A DNA stretch of 64,000 nucleotides from Poritiphilus flavus (GCF_009901585.1 NZ_WXYO01000001.1:434001-498000); one strand, 5' to 3'. Positions 51,789 to 61,540 are shown, numbered from the stretch's first letter. Program-made: numbers and translations. Notes: a model not told the origin generated them from the sequence alone.

Positions 51789-52211
51789 ATGAAAAAGAAA
51801 TTTATACTATCCCTACTAATCGCTTGCGGTATTTTTTATGTTGGAATGGCCCAGGAGGCCGCTTCAAATACTGCAAATATGAAGGAGGTCATGGGGCTGC
51901 ATGATGAGGTAATGGAAGAAATGCCAAAACTCGTCAGGCTTATCGGTCAATTGGAGACCAAAGCTCAAAACAGTTCAGACAGTCAGAAATATCTCGATGC
52001 TATAGACGACCTGAAAAAAGCCAACACCTCCATGATGAGTTGGATGGAGGGATTCGGTAAGCGTTTTACTGCCGATGAAATGTATAAGAACAGGGGTCTT
52101 ACTGCACAGAAACAGCAGTGGCTGGTTGAGGAGAAAAAGAAGGTAATTGAACTCAGAGAGGAGATCTACGGCAGCCTTAAACAGGCAAATTCTGTGCTTG
52201 AGGAGAAGTAA
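51789..52211 (+). CDS. small exported helical protein (flavobacterial 'viral A-type inclusion' group)
   Basis: The protein has 140 residues with a signal peptide (to 'VGMAQ'). The mature part is nearly all helix with coiled-coil-like heptads: 'MKEVMGLHDEVMEEMPKLVRLIGQLETKAQ', 'YLDAIDDLKKANTSMMSWMEGFGKRF' and 'QQWLVEEKKKVIELREEIYGSLKQANSVLEEK'. Proteins with 'HDEVM...MPK' and 'ANxxMMxWM' are widespread in Flavobacteriaceae and are carried in annotations under the misleading name above. The role is unknown. A strong terminator follows. Confidence 0.72.
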   Translation: MKKKFILSLLIACGIFYVGMAQEAASNTANMKEVMGLHDEVMEEMPKLVRLIGQLETKAQNSSDSQKYLDAIDDLKKANTSMMSWMEGFGKRFTADEMYKNRGLTAQKQQWLVEEKKKVIELREEIYGSLKQANSVLEEK

Positions 52212-52272
52212 AGCCAGTCTTTTACATACCGGACTTTAATTCTGCTACTATCCTGAAGTAGAATTTCATTAA

Positions 52273-52317
52273 CGAGCCACGAAGTAGAGCAGAGCACACT
52301 TCGTGGCTCGCTTTTTT
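52273..52317 (+). terminator. terminator made of a dispersed hairpin repeat
   Basis: CGAGCCACGAAG (52273-52284) pairs with CTTCGTGGCTCG (52299-52310), then CTTTTTTG. The arms and loop are the reverse complement of the repeat seen at 58421, 58884 and 59036. The 379-base gap 52212-52590 holds only this, the second terminator at 52489 and about 180 bases with no recognisable content. Confidence 0.88.
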
Positions 52318-52488
52318 GTGTTACATCGACTACGCTTTGCACCCCAGTTAGCCTGGATTTCCACCGAAGGCGGATAAGTGTAATCCATGCGTAACTAAAC
52401 CGAAAACCACTGATGGAAATGCCAGCCTACCCGTTGATTTGGTAAATTTTGACTGACATTGGAACCTAAATAGACAAATTGTTATACA

Positions 52489-52521
52489 AAAACCACAGCA
52501 TTGATGCTGTGGTTTTGCTTT
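52489..52521. terminator. terminator hairpin
   Basis: AAAACCACAGCA (52489-52500), loop TTGA, TGCTGTGGTTTT (52505-52516), then GCTTTTTG. It lies between the convergent genes ending at 52211 and 52591. The A-run on the left and T-run on the right suit both directions. Confidence 0.85.
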
Positions 52522-52590
52522 TTGTAGGTTTAGGTGAGAATACCACGAGATACAATCTCGCGGTAGCGAGGGTTTATAAGCAAAGCTCTT

Positions 52591-52974
52591 TTAAGCCGGA
52601 ATGAGCCCTAACCAATCTCTAGCCGCATCTAAAGAACTAAAAACCCTAAACTCCCATGCGTTATTTATTGCCCAGGAGATTTTCAAGTATTTCATCATAT
52701 TATCCATTACAGGGCCTTCTTTTGCTATCAACGCGATCTTCATTTCAGGATATTTCCTGCTAAAGGCAAGATCATCCGCAGCTATATTTACTAGTTCAAC
52801 GGGATTGTAATAAATGTCTTCTACTTTTAGAGCATTCACAATTTGATACCTGGGAACGAACCCTTCCGGTACGTTGTAAAACGCTTCTGTAGCTTCAATT
52901 ATCTCGTCAGTAGTGACAATGCCACTTGCTTCATATATGAATCCTTCGGATTCCCATTTGTTTATAACACACAT
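52591..52974 (-). CDS. small SpoIIAA/STAS-like protein
   Basis: The protein has 127 residues. 'WESEGFIYEASGIVTTDEIIEATEAFYNVPEGFVPRYQIVNALKVEDI' followed by 'IALIAKEGPVMDNMMKYLKISWAINNAWEFRVFSSLDAARDWLG' gives the strand-helix order of the SpoIIAA-like (STAS) fold, ending with the 'F.s...A..WL' motif frequent in that group. A regulatory or membrane-binding role is possible; no partner kinase or phosphatase is nearby. The start is the ATG at 52974. Confidence 0.65.
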   Translation of the reverse strand: MCVINKWESEGFIYEASGIVTTDEIIEATEAFYNVPEGFVPRYQIVNALKVEDIYYNPVELVNIAADDLAFSRKYPEMKIALIAKEGPVMDNMMKYLKISWAINNAWEFRVFSSLDAARDWLGLIPA

Positions 52975-53503
52975 ATGATAATTATTGGTAAAAGTTGTTT
53001 TAGAAAATAATATTCAGAAATGATTATCTGCAATTTTTAAAAAAGCGACAAAATAACACCTTCTTTTAAATTAACAAGGAAAAACTGCTTTCTGATTTTT
53101 ATGCTCGTTTTCACATGATTTCATTTTTTGTGGTACGCTTAGGTTTCTCGCCCTTGTAAATCCACAAAAGAGGCTGCGGACTTCTTATTCAGTTGGGCGC
53201 ATCGCTTAACCATTTATTGGCCTATACCTACGCTTATGCATTTGTATTTTACTTACAACGGCCTTTTGGATATTTTACCTAACCAAACCCAATCTAAGTT
53301 AGATATTTGAAATCCAGGACAGTTTCCCAATATTTCATCACAGCAGTTTTTCAAGAGGAGAACCTCTCAGAAGAAGAAATGGGATTTAATGGGTAATCGG
53401 CAGCCACAAGTAACGGCAAGATGCCAGCAACGGGATGTCAGTAACTAGTACTTCCTTATGGTACCCTCTGTAGCGGATTTATTCAATACATAAAAACCGT
53501 TGC
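52975..53503. other. 529-base region without recognisable genes
   Basis: It is AT-rich near the left gene, with short stop-laden frames throughout. Near 53404-53450 there are loosely repeated short words (AAGATGCCAGCAACGGGATG). No clear promoter of the TAnnTTTG type is seen in front of the giant gene at 53504, and no RNA gene is recognised. Confidence 0.5.
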
Positions 53504-56500
53504 ATGAAAAAACTACTCTTTATACTGGGGTTTTGCTTTTGTTTGAGCGCCACAGCTCAAATCGAAGTCACAAATCAATGTTTCGGCGATGTCGCGTTTC
53601 AGTTTTTATCAAGCGAATCCATTTGGAAGATCGAATGGGACTTTGATGATGGTAACACCTTAGAAAGTGAGAACCTTGCACCTGTCCAGCATACGTATAC
53701 CGAAACGCGCATTTATACGGTAAGTGTGAGGGTACTCACCTCCAGCGGAACTCGCACCGAGACTAAAACTATCTCAATCGATATACTGCCGGAAGTGAAC
53801 AATTGGACGGTCTGCAGTGACAACATTGATGGAAGTTATAACTTCAACCTTGCTGGCAAAAATGATGAGATATTGAGTGGGTTACCAGACAATTATGTTG
53901 TAAGCTACCACCTCAACTCACAGGATGCCAATGGAAATACCGGTTCACAACAAAATGTCAACTTATTCAGCAACGCCCCGGCAAAAACTATTTATGCACG
54001 GGTCCAAAATCAGAATAACATCAGTTGCTATAACATCACCACTTTTGACCTCATCGTCAACGCTACTCCCGTGGCAAAAGAAGAAGTGCAAAATTGGACC
54101 GTCTGCCTTAACAGCGATGTTAAAAGTTATACCTTCCTCCTTTCCAACAAAAATGATGAGATCCTGGATGGGCAACCTTCAGACAAATATATTGTAAGCT
54201 ACCACCTCAACTTGCAAGATGCCCAAGGGAATGCCAATTCGGAGGAGAATGTCACCGTATCCATTGGAGACCCGGAACAAACTATTCATGCACGGATACA
54301 AAATCGGAATAACGCCAATTGCTATGACACCACTTCTTTTAACCTGAGCGTTCACAATAATCCCGTGGCCAAAGAAGACGTGGAAAATTGGACCGTCTGC
54401 GTTGACAGCGATGTTGACAGTTATACCTTCAACCTTACCGACAAAAATGATGAGATCCTGGACGGGCAACCGGCGGACGAATATACTGTAAGCTACCACC
54501 TCATCCCGGAGGATCAGGGAATCACGTCGATCGATGTTTCAAATTCGCAAGAGGTATATTACCGGATCACGAACAAGGACAATACCGATTGCTTTGTGAC
54601 GGACAATTTTATGCTGCAGGTGCTGAAAAGGCCAATGGACTTCAAAAACATCGTGGTCTGCCACGAGGGAGAAACAGACCCATATACCTTCAACCTGGAA
54701 GACGCCCTTCCATTCGGGTCAAGCGACAACGAGTATTCGGTATCTTATTTTGAAACCACGCAGGATGCATTGGACAACAACAACCCCATTAATGGCACTA
54801 TTTATCAAACCAATGAAACGGTGAAATGGCTATATGCAAGGGTAACCCATGACCAATCCGATTCCTGTTACGAGGTGAAGAAGTTTCAACTGTTCGTCAA
54901 TTTTTCCCCCAAACCTAATTTGCAGGAAACCTACGTCATTTGCCCAGACAGCCCGGATCTCACCCTGAATGGCGGTGATTTTGATAGTTGGGTATGGAGG
55001 AAAATCGAAAATGGAGAGATCATAAGCGAATACAACAGCAGAAACATTGAAATTAAGGATATTGAGGATTTCGGAAATTATTCCCTGACCGTAATGCAAA
55101 GTCAGCATGAGAAGGTCTGTGTAAACACCGTATATTTTGAGGTGGTCCCCTCCGATGTTCCCGAAACCCTGTCGGTTTCCACAAGTGGGTCTTCAGATGA
55201 GATCACCTTAACAATTACCGCTACCGGAACCGGGAATTTTGAATATTCGATAGATGGGAATACCTACCAACCCAGTAACATATTTCAGATCTCTCCCGGG
55301 GTGCATACAGTGTACGTCAGGGATCCTTCTGAGTGTAGGACATTGACAGAGGAGGTGACTGTTTTTCCCATGGAAATCGAAGTAAACCAGTGCGGCAATA
55401 CTACCGGGTTTCAGGTTTCATCAAGCGAAACCATTCAGAGCATTCTATGGGATTTTGGCGATGGTAATACCTCTACGGAAGATAAACCGACGCATACCTA
55501 TAATGCATTTGGCGATTATGCCGTAAGTGCGGAGGTGACCACCCTCAACGGAACCCGTACCGAGAAAAAGGATATCACAACCTACGCAAAGCCAAGGGCA
55601 CCTGCTGAAGAGAAGGTCTGGTTGGAGTGCGATGACGACTACGATGGGTTTTATACCTTCATCCTTACCGACAAAAATGATGAGATCCTGGACGGGCAAT
55701 TGCCAGACAAATATACCCTAAGCTACCACTCCAGCCTGGACGATGCCCAGAAAGGGCAGGAGGCAATCACGGACATCGGCGTTTCAAATTCACAAGAGGT
55801 ATTTTACCGAATCGCGAACGATAACAATACCGATTGCTTTGTGACCGGCAATATGACACTCAAGGTGCTGAACAGGCCTGTTAATGCCAAAAACATTGTG
55901 GTCTGCGACAATGGTGAAACGGGCCCATATACCTTCAACCTGGAAGATGTCCTGCCCTACGGGTCTAGCGACAGTGAGTATTCGGTATCGTATTTTGAAA
56001 CGTCACAGGACGCGTTTTACAACCAAAATCCCATTAATGGCACTACTTATCAAACTGATCAGCTTCAGAAAAAGCTATATGCAAGGGTAACCCACAAGCA
56101 ATCGGATGGCTGTTTCGATGTGAAAGAGTTTCAACTATTCGTCAATTCTTCCCCCCAACCTAATTTGCAAGAAACCTACTTCATTTGCCCAGACGGCCCG
56201 GGACTCAGCCTGGATGGTGGTGATTTTGAAAGTTTGGTATGGGAGACCGAAAGTGGTGGAATAATAAGCGCAAACAGAACCGTTCAAATTCAGGACGCTG
56301 GAAAATATTTCTTAACAGCAATCCATACTGAGAATGGGATTGCCTGTGAGAATACCGTAGGTTTTGAAGTAATCAACTCTGGTGCTCCCGAAACCCTGTC
56401 AGTTTCCACAAGTGGGTCTTCAGATGAGATCATCTTAACAATTACCGCTACCGGAACTGGGGACCTTGAATATTCGATAGATGGGAATACGTACCAGCCC

Positions 56501-58384
56501 AACAACGTATTTCAGATCTCTCCCGGGGAGTATACGGTGTATGTCAGGGATGCTTCTGAGTGCAGGACATTGACAGAGGAGGTGACTGTTTATCCTTTGG
56601 AAATCGAAGTAAACCAGTGCGGCTATACTGCCGAGTTTCAGGTTTCATCAGGCGAAACCATTCAGAACATTCTATGGAACTTTGGCGATGGTAATACCTC
56701 AGTAGAAGAAAAACCGACACATACCTATAATGCATTTGGTGATTATACGGTCAGTGTTGAGGTGACCACTCTTAACGGAACTCGTACTGAGAAAATGGAT
56801 ATCACAATCGATTCGCCCCCATTGGCCCCCTCCCATTCGATAGCCAATGTTGCACTTTGCATGGTCGATAACGAAATCTTTCGCCTTAGCGACAAGGATG
56901 ATGAGATCTTAGACGGGCAATCTCCAACCGAGTATGCCATAAGCTACCATTCCAGCCTGGACGATGCCCAAAATGGGCGGAATGCAATCACGGAGCCCTA
57001 TACCAACAACAATCGGTTCGAAACCATTCATGCTCGGATCTACACAGTCGAAAACCCCGCCTGTTATGATGTGACAGATTTTGAACTGACCATAAAAAAA
57101 GCTCCGAAACTATTGGTAGTAGGAGATTTGATCGCCTGTGATAGTGACGGGCAGTACGAATTCAATCTGGCAATCAAAAACACTGAAATCCTGGGCAACC
57201 AGCAGGAACCCGCCCAATTTAACATCAGCTATCATAGCTCTAGGGAAGATGCAGTAGCTGATGCAGATGCACTAGCACTCAATTACACCAATACCGACCC
57301 GACCGAAACGCTGTTCTTCAGAATTGAAAACAGTACTTATGCCGAGTGTTTTGAAGTGGGCAGCTTTGCTTTACAGGTAATTGATGAAGTCACTGCCGGG
57401 ACAGCCAACGATATTTCGGTATGCGATATCAGTAATGATGGAATTTATACCTTTGACCTTACCACCCAAAATGATAAAATCCTGGGCGACCAGCAGGAAG
57501 CCTCTAAATTCAATATCACCTATCATACCTCCTGGGAAGATGCAGACAGTGGTGCGGAACCATTGGATAACCCCAAGACATTTTCCAATACGGCTCCGTA
57601 TCAACAAACTATATATGCGCGGGTCGAAAATCGAGAAAATGCCCATTGCTATAGTACCTCCTCTTTTCAGCTCTTTGTCAATCCTTTGCCACAACTAAAT
57701 TTGGAGGAAACCTACTTCATTTGCCCGGACAGCCAGGGACTTAGTCTGGATGGTGGCGATTTTGACCGTTGGATATGGGAGACTGAAAATGGAGAAATTA
57801 TAATCTTAAACAGAAGCGTTGTAATTCAGGATCCCGGAAAATATTTCTTAACCGCTATGCAAACTCAGAATGGGATTAGCTGTGAAAAGACCGTGGGATT
57901 TGAAGTGATCCGTACAGGTGCTCCGGAAACCCTGTCGGTCTCAACAAGTGGGTTTTCAGATGTGATCACCTTAACCATAACCGCCACCGGAACCGGCGAG
58001 CTTGAGTATTCTGTAGACGGACACAACTATCAGAGCAACAACGTTTTTAAGATCTTTCCGGGGCTGTACACCGTGTACGTCAGGGATCCTCTCTCGTGTA
58101 GAATATTGACCGAAGAGGTGGCCGCGGTTGGGTATCAAAAGTTTTTTACCCCCAATGGGGATGGTATTCACGAATATTGGAACATTATTGGAGCAGAGGG
58201 TATTCCTGACGCTACAACCGCCATCTATGACCAATATGGAAAACTTATGCAAAGGATCCCGACCACCAGCAAAGGCTGGGATGGCAGCTATTTGGGAAAT
58301 CCATCCCCGGCCAATGACTATTGGTTTAAGTTTGAATATCAAAATGGTAAAGTACTATCCGGGCATTTCACCTTAAAACGATAG
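53504..58384 (+). CDS. giant T9SS-exported repeat protein with PKD domains
   Basis: The protein has 1626 residues with a signal peptide (to 'LSATAQ'). There are three PKD-type domains ('WDFDDGNT', 'WDFGDGNTSTEDKPTHTY', 'WNFGDGNTSVEEKPTHTY') starting near residues 19, 624 and 1032. Each opens a super-module of ~95-residue units ('YTFNLTDKNDEILDGQ...YTVSYHL'), then a 'LQETY.ICPD' unit and a 'PETLSVSTSGSSDEI' unit. The end ('FFTPNGDGIHEYWNI...WDGSYLGNP...DYWFKFEY') is the type B gliding-motility C-terminal sorting domain, so it is secreted by the type IX system and anchored or released. An adhesin is likely. Confidence 0.92.
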   Translation: MKKLLFILGFCFCLSATAQIEVTNQCFGDVAFQFLSSESIWKIEWDFDDGNTLESENLAPVQHTYTETRIYTVSVRVLTSSGTRTETKTISIDILPEVNNWTVCSDNIDGSYNFNLAGKNDEILSGLPDNYVVSYHLNSQDANGNTGSQQNVNLFSNAPAKTIYARVQNQNNISCYNITTFDLIVNATPVAKEEVQNWTVCLNSDVKSYTFLLSNKNDEILDGQPSDKYIVSYHLNLQDAQGNANSEENVTVSIGDPEQTIHARIQNRNNANCYDTTSFNLSVHNNPVAKEDVENWTVCVDSDVDSYTFNLTDKNDEILDGQPADEYTVSYHLIPEDQGITSIDVSNSQEVYYRITNKDNTDCFVTDNFMLQVLKRPMDFKNIVVCHEGETDPYTFNLEDALPFGSSDNEYSVSYFETTQDALDNNNPINGTIYQTNETVKWLYARVTHDQSDSCYEVKKFQLFVNFSPKPNLQETYVICPDSPDLTLNGGDFDSWVWRKIENGEIISEYNSRNIEIKDIEDFGNYSLTVMQSQHEKVCVNTVYFEVVPSDVPETLSVSTSGSSDEITLTITATGTGNFEYSIDGNTYQPSNIFQISPGVHTVYVRDPSECRTLTEEVTVFPMEIEVNQCGNTTGFQVSSSETIQSILWDFGDGNTSTEDKPTHTYNAFGDYAVSAEVTTLNGTRTEKKDITTYAKPRAPAEEKVWLECDDDYDGFYTFILTDKNDEILDGQLPDKYTLSYHSSLDDAQKGQEAITDIGVSNSQEVFYRIANDNNTDCFVTGNMTLKVLNRPVNAKNIVVCDNGETGPYTFNLEDVLPYGSSDSEYSVSYFETSQDAFYNQNPINGTTYQTDQLQKKLYARVTHKQSDGCFDVKEFQLFVNSSPQPNLQETYFICPDGPGLSLDGGDFESLVWETESGGIISANRTVQIQDAGKYFLTAIHTENGIACENTVGFEVINSGAPETLSVSTSGSSDEIILTITATGTGDLEYSIDGNTYQPNNVFQISPGEYTVYVRDASECRTLTEEVTVYPLEIEVNQCGYTAEFQVSSGETIQNILWNFGDGNTSVEEKPTHTYNAFGDYTVSVEVTTLNGTRTEKMDITIDSPPLAPSHSIANVALCMVDNEIFRLSDKDDEILDGQSPTEYAISYHSSLDDAQNGRNAITEPYTNNNRFETIHARIYTVENPACYDVTDFELTIKKAPKLLVVGDLIACDSDGQYEFNLAIKNTEILGNQQEPAQFNISYHSSREDAVADADALALNYTNTDPTETLFFRIENSTYAECFEVGSFALQVIDEVTAGTANDISVCDISNDGIYTFDLTTQNDKILGDQQEASKFNITYHTSWEDADSGAEPLDNPKTFSNTAPYQQTIYARVENRENAHCYSTSSFQLFVNPLPQLNLEETYFICPDSQGLSLDGGDFDRWIWETENGEIIILNRSVVIQDPGKYFLTAMQTQNGISCEKTVGFEVIRTGAPETLSVSTSGFSDVITLTITATGTGELEYSVDGHNYQSNNVFKIFPGLYTVYVRDPLSCRILTEEVAAVGYQKFFTPNGDGIHEYWNIIGAEGIPDATTAIYDQYGKLMQRIPTTSKGWDGSYLGNPSPANDYWFKFEYQNGKVLSGHFTLKR

Positions 58385-58420
58385 AATTATACAGTTGCCG
58401 AGATAATTCCCGTACCTGAG

Positions 58421-58455
58421 TCGCGAAGGGAGCTCTGCTCTACTTCGTGGCTTCC
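58421..58455. repeat. dispersed hairpin repeat, copy C
   Basis: The segment 58424-58446 reads CGAAG, then AGCTCTGCT, then CTTCG: a self-complementary core shared with 52273-52310 (reversed), 58884-58913 and 59036-59064. It lies 40 bases after the giant gene stop, and could help end that message, but no T-run follows. Confidence 0.75.
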
Positions 58456-58513
58456 GCTCAGTTTTCTAATGAAAAAGCCAATTATTATCAATTTGGAATT
58501 TAGCACAGAGAAA

Positions 58514-58801
58514 TCAAGTTTTTCTCTTTGGGTAATTGATCTCTTTCAAAGTTCTCTTTAATACCAACTTCAGCATTCGTTTTCCTTGAGATGTTTTGAA
58601 ATACATCTCCCTCCTTTTGGCATCTTTTTTACTCAAAAAGAACTCACAATAGATCAGCTTCAAGGGTCTGCGTCTTGAAGTACTTTTAGTACCTCCACGA
58701 TTGTGATTTATTATGCGATTATGAAGGTTGGTGGTGTAGCCATGGTATAGCAGCAGGTCTTTTTCGCTTTGAAGTACATATACGCAGTATGGAAGAATCA
58801 T
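58514..58801 (-). CDS. GIY-YIG domain endonuclease-like protein
   Basis: The protein has 95 residues from ATG 58801. 'YCVYVLQSEKDLLLYHGYTTNLHNRIINHNRGGTKSTSRRRPLKLIYCEFF' contains the GIY-YIG nuclease core: V-Y-V-L replaces GIY and 'YHGYT' replaces YIG, with the conserved Arg in 'NLHNRI'. 'DAKRREMYFKTSQGKRML' follows, as in the small stand-alone UvrC-like GIY-YIG group. The frame continues upstream through repeat DNA to 59008, but that part translates to repeat junk ('VYPERSRREPSRS') and should not be included. It is surrounded by repeats, which suggests a mobile history. Confidence 0.85.
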   Translation of the reverse strand: MILPYCVYVLQSEKDLLLYHGYTTNLHNRIINHNRGGTKSTSRRRPLKLIYCEFFLSKKDAKRREMYFKTSQGKRMLKLVLKRTLKEINYPKRKT

Positions 58802-58845
58802 TCCGTAATATAACTGGGTATCCTGAAAAATAATTTCAAAAACAA

Positions 58846-58913
58846 AAAAGCCACCTACTATCGTAGATGGCTTAATATAGCAATGAAGTGAGCTCTGCTC
58901 TACTTCGTGGCTT
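58846..58913. repeat. repeat unit A: hairpin terminator plus dispersed hairpin
   Basis: AAGCCA-C-CTAC (58848-58858) pairs with GTAG-A-TGGCTT (58863-58873); on the minus strand it is followed by a T-run, so it is a terminator. Then comes GAAGTGAGCTCTGCTCTACTTC (ending at about 58906), the dispersed hairpin. The unit is repeated 154 bases to the right at 59000-59065. Confidence 0.85.
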
Positions 58914-58914
58914 C

Positions 58915-58978
58915 CCCTCACTTCGGCAAGCGCAGTGCTTCGGCTGGGCTCCCTTCGGCTCCGCTCAGGATAAACTTC
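58915..58978. repeat. 'YPERSRR' type interspersed repeat
   Basis: The segment holds CTTCGGCAAGCGCAGTGCTT and GGCTCCGCTCAGGATAAAC. When read on the minus strand it gives 'VYPERSRREPSRSTALAEVR'. The same text appears as spurious peptide in many Bacteroidota genomes. It sits between repeat units A and B. Confidence 0.75.
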
Positions 58979-58997
58979 TCGCCCAAATAACCCCATA

Positions 58998-59138
<141 letters not shown>

Positions 59139-59251
59139 ATATATTTTGGTATTTAAAGAACTTGTGCCATCAAACACACTAACAGTGTCTCAAAGGCGGG
59201 TGCAAATATAGCAGTTTCTTTCAAACGGGCCAATAAAAATATCCCGTTTCT

Positions 59252-60583
59252 CTATTTAAAAAGCCATTTATAAACGTCGTTGCCGTTGGCAAAAAGTAAA
59301 AGTGCTATAAGGAGGAAAAAGCCTACCATCTGGGCATACTCCAAAAACTTGTCGCTGGGTTTCCGGCCAGTGACCATTTCGTACAGCAGGAAGGTCACAT
59401 GTCCACCATCCAAAGCCGGAATAGGTAATATGTTCATAAACGCAAGAATAATGGAAATAAGAGCGGTAGTGTACCAAAAACCTTCCCAGTCCCACACAGG
59501 AGGAAACATCTTGCCGATAGCACCAAATCCGCCAACTTCCGAAGCTCCTTTCTTGGTGAATACGTATTTAAACTGTTTTACATAATCGTGCAATGTCCAA
59601 TAACCAAAACTAAAACCTTTAGAGATCGCTTCTCCCAGAGTGTATTCCTTTCGGTTATCCAGATCAATTTTGTCTGCGTAGGAATAGCTATTCACTCCGA
59701 GTTTGCCCTCTTCATTGGGAACAACTTCCAGGGTATCCAGCCGTTGATCACGTTCAACAACCATCGTAAGCGGTTGGTTCGCTGAACCTTTTACTGTGGT
59801 TGAAAACTCATCCAGGAATTTTATTTCTTTTCCGTCTATGGATTTTACCAGATCCCCTTGTCTCAGGCCTCCTGCATATCCCGGATAATCCTGATAGACG
59901 GTATCCATAACCGCAAGTCGACGTGGTACAAAGCCTCCTCTAAGCACGTCATTCTTGAACATATAATCTCCTATACTGTCTGGAATAGCCAGGGTTTCCA
60001 CAACCCCTGAGGACCTTTTTACATCAATCTCCTTTACGTTCCTCAAAAGCAACATTCTGGCGACGTTTCCCGCGTTGTCAATCGGCTCACCATCAACCCT
60101 AAGTACCATATCTCCACTCTGAAAACCAAAAGGCGCTAACTTTTCGTGTACTTCAAAGCCGCTTGGCAGATCCTCCGGTTTGAGCTCCGACCTTCCCCAT
60201 ACGAACAAGATCATCATATAGATCAGAAAACCAAGGATCAGGTTCACCGTAACACCTCCTACCATGATGATCAATCTTTGCCATGCCGGTTTACTTCGGA
60301 ATTCCCAGGGCTTGGGTTCCTGTGCCATTTGCTCGGTATCCATGCTTTCATCGATCATCCCGGATATTTTTACATAGCCGCCCAATGGCAACCACCCAAT
60401 ACCGTAGACCGTTTCCCCAATCTTTTTCTTAAAGAGGGAAAACTTGATGTCGAAAAACAGGTAGAACTTCTCAACCCTGGTCTTGAAAATTTTGGCAGGT
60501 ATAAAATGCCCTAACTCGTGCAAAACAATTAACAAGGAGAGACTAAGAAAGAACTGTATAATTCGTACGATGATCGGATCCAT
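59252..60583 (-). CDS. rseP: RIP metalloprotease RseP (site-2 protease)
   Basis: The protein has 443 residues from ATG 60583. The M50 zinc motif is His22-E-L-G-His26 in 'LLIVLHELGHFIPAKIF'; the second active-site motif is 'NILPIPALDGGHV'. Two PDZ domains lie between ('GFEVHEKLAPFGFQSGDMVLRVDGEPI', 'QDYPGYAGGLRQGDLVKSIDGKEI'). There are four membrane segments. It cuts anti-sigma factors and signal peptides within the inner membrane. The Phe-rich extension to 60619 is rejected because it overlaps the promoter region. Confidence 0.96.
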   Translation of the reverse strand: MDPIIVRIIQFFLSLSLLIVLHELGHFIPAKIFKTRVEKFYLFFDIKFSLFKKKIGETVYGIGWLPLGGYVKISGMIDESMDTEQMAQEPKPWEFRSKPAWQRLIIMVGGVTVNLILGFLIYMMILFVWGRSELKPEDLPSGFEVHEKLAPFGFQSGDMVLRVDGEPIDNAGNVARMLLLRNVKEIDVKRSSGVVETLAIPDSIGDYMFKNDVLRGGFVPRRLAVMDTVYQDYPGYAGGLRQGDLVKSIDGKEIKFLDEFSTTVKGSANQPLTMVVERDQRLDTLEVVPNEEGKLGVNSYSYADKIDLDNRKEYTLGEAISKGFSFGYWTLHDYVKQFKYVFTKKGASEVGGFGAIGKMFPPVWDWEGFWYTTALISIILAFMNILPIPALDGGHVTFLLYEMVTGRKPSDKFLEYAQMVGFFLLIALLLFANGNDVYKWLFK

Positions 60584-60608
60584 GCACCAAGTAAGATTAA
60601 AAAACGCA

Positions 60609-60637
60609 CAAAAGTACACTTTTAGAGGGTCTTACAA
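60609..60637 (-). promoter_or_regulatory. Bacteroidota promoter for rseP
   Basis: On the minus strand TTG (60637-60635), an 18-base spacer, then TACTTTTG (60616-60609), 25 bases before ATG 60583. Both elements match the consensus. Confidence 0.7.
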
Positions 60638-60700
60638 AAAGAAAACCGATAAGGCTCAGAAGATTTTAAGAAAGATTTAGGAGCATTGGGAACCTAAGTT

Positions 60701-60732
60701 TTTGAATCCTTCAGGCACCCACCGTACCTTTG
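60701..60732 (+). promoter_or_regulatory. Bacteroidota promoter for the SCO gene
   Basis: TTTG (60701-60704), 20-base spacer, TACCTTTG (60725-60732), 13 bases before ATG 60746. The leader must be very short. Confidence 0.7.
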
Positions 60733-60745
60733 TACAAAATTGTTT

Positions 60746-61420
60746 ATGCGCTCTTTTTTTGCAAAATACAAGTTATTCGGATGGGTGCTTTTGGGACTAT
60801 CCATTGTGATTATCTCCCTTTTCTACAGCGCTCTCCAACCTAAAAAGACCTTACCCATTTATCAGCCTGCGGATTTTAACCCGGAACTGGTAGACAGCAC
60901 CTTGCAGCATGTAAAACGCTATCATACCATTGCAGACTTTTCTTTGATCAACCAAAATGGTGTACGAGTCACCCAGGAAGACTACAAGGACAAGATCTAT
61001 GTGGCTGACTTTTTCTTTACAACCTGTCCCACTATCTGCCCTATCATGACCAAGAATATGAAGGATATTCAGGACCAGATCATGGAGGACACTGAAGTGC
61101 TCTTGCTATCACATTCCGTAACTCCGGATATCGATTCCGTGGCACAACTTAAGAAATACGCAATAGAAAAAGGGGTGAAGGACGAAAAATGGAACTTAGT
61201 CACCGGCTCCAAAAAAGCCATCTATGAATTGGCCCGAAAATCTTACCTGGCCGTTAAGGACGACGGAGACGGCGGCCCTTTTGATATGATCCACACCGAG
61301 AATTTCATCCTGGTGGATAAGGAAAGAAGGATAAGGGGAACCTATGACGGCACCAATCCTGAAGAGATCCAGGAACTGCTTGAAGACCTGAAGGTGCTAA
61401 AGGCTTCATACGCAGACTAG
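60746..61420 (+). CDS. SCO1/SenC family copper-binding thioredoxin-fold protein
   Basis: The protein has 224 residues. One N-terminal membrane anchor (about 10-29) holds a periplasmic thioredoxin-like domain. The copper ligands are Cys94 and Cys98 ('TTCPTICPIM') and His183 ('DMIHTENFILVD'). SCO proteins deliver copper to the Cu-A site of cytochrome c oxidase or act as thiol redox partners. ATG 60746 is chosen over TTG 60740, which is close to the expected transcription start. A terminator follows. Confidence 0.94.
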   Translation: MRSFFAKYKLFGWVLLGLSIVIISLFYSALQPKKTLPIYQPADFNPELVDSTLQHVKRYHTIADFSLINQNGVRVTQEDYKDKIYVADFFFTTCPTICPIMTKNMKDIQDQIMEDTEVLLLSHSVTPDIDSVAQLKKYAIEKGVKDEKWNLVTGSKKAIYELARKSYLAVKDDGDGGPFDMIHTENFILVDKERRIRGTYDGTNPEEIQELLEDLKVLKASYAD

Positions 61421-61452
61421 GTTCAGGGCCTCAAGATGCTTACTGTTGGCAT

Positions 61453-61477
61453 AACCCTCATATTTGGGGTTTTTTTA
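61453..61477 (+). terminator. rho-independent terminator
   Basis: AACCC (61453-61457) pairs with GGGTT (61467-61471), followed by seven T. It separates the SCO gene from feoAB. The stem is short, so read-through is possible. Confidence 0.7.
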
Positions 61478-61500
61478 CCAAAAATTCATTCTTTTTAGCT

Positions 61501-61508
61501 TACATTTG
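61501..61508 (+). promoter_or_regulatory. Bacteroidota -7 element TACATTTG for feoAB
   Basis: TACATTTG matches TAnnTTTG and lies 33 bases before the feoA start. No Fur-box-like palindrome was recognised, though the AT-rich stretch 61509-61540 could hold one. Confidence 0.55.
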
Positions 61509-61540
61509 CCCTTAATTAAAATCATTCTAAATAAAAGATT

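Noticed and set aside
53400-53450. Possible CRISPR-like or short tandem repeat
   Set aside because: The similar words are few, imperfect and not evenly spaced.
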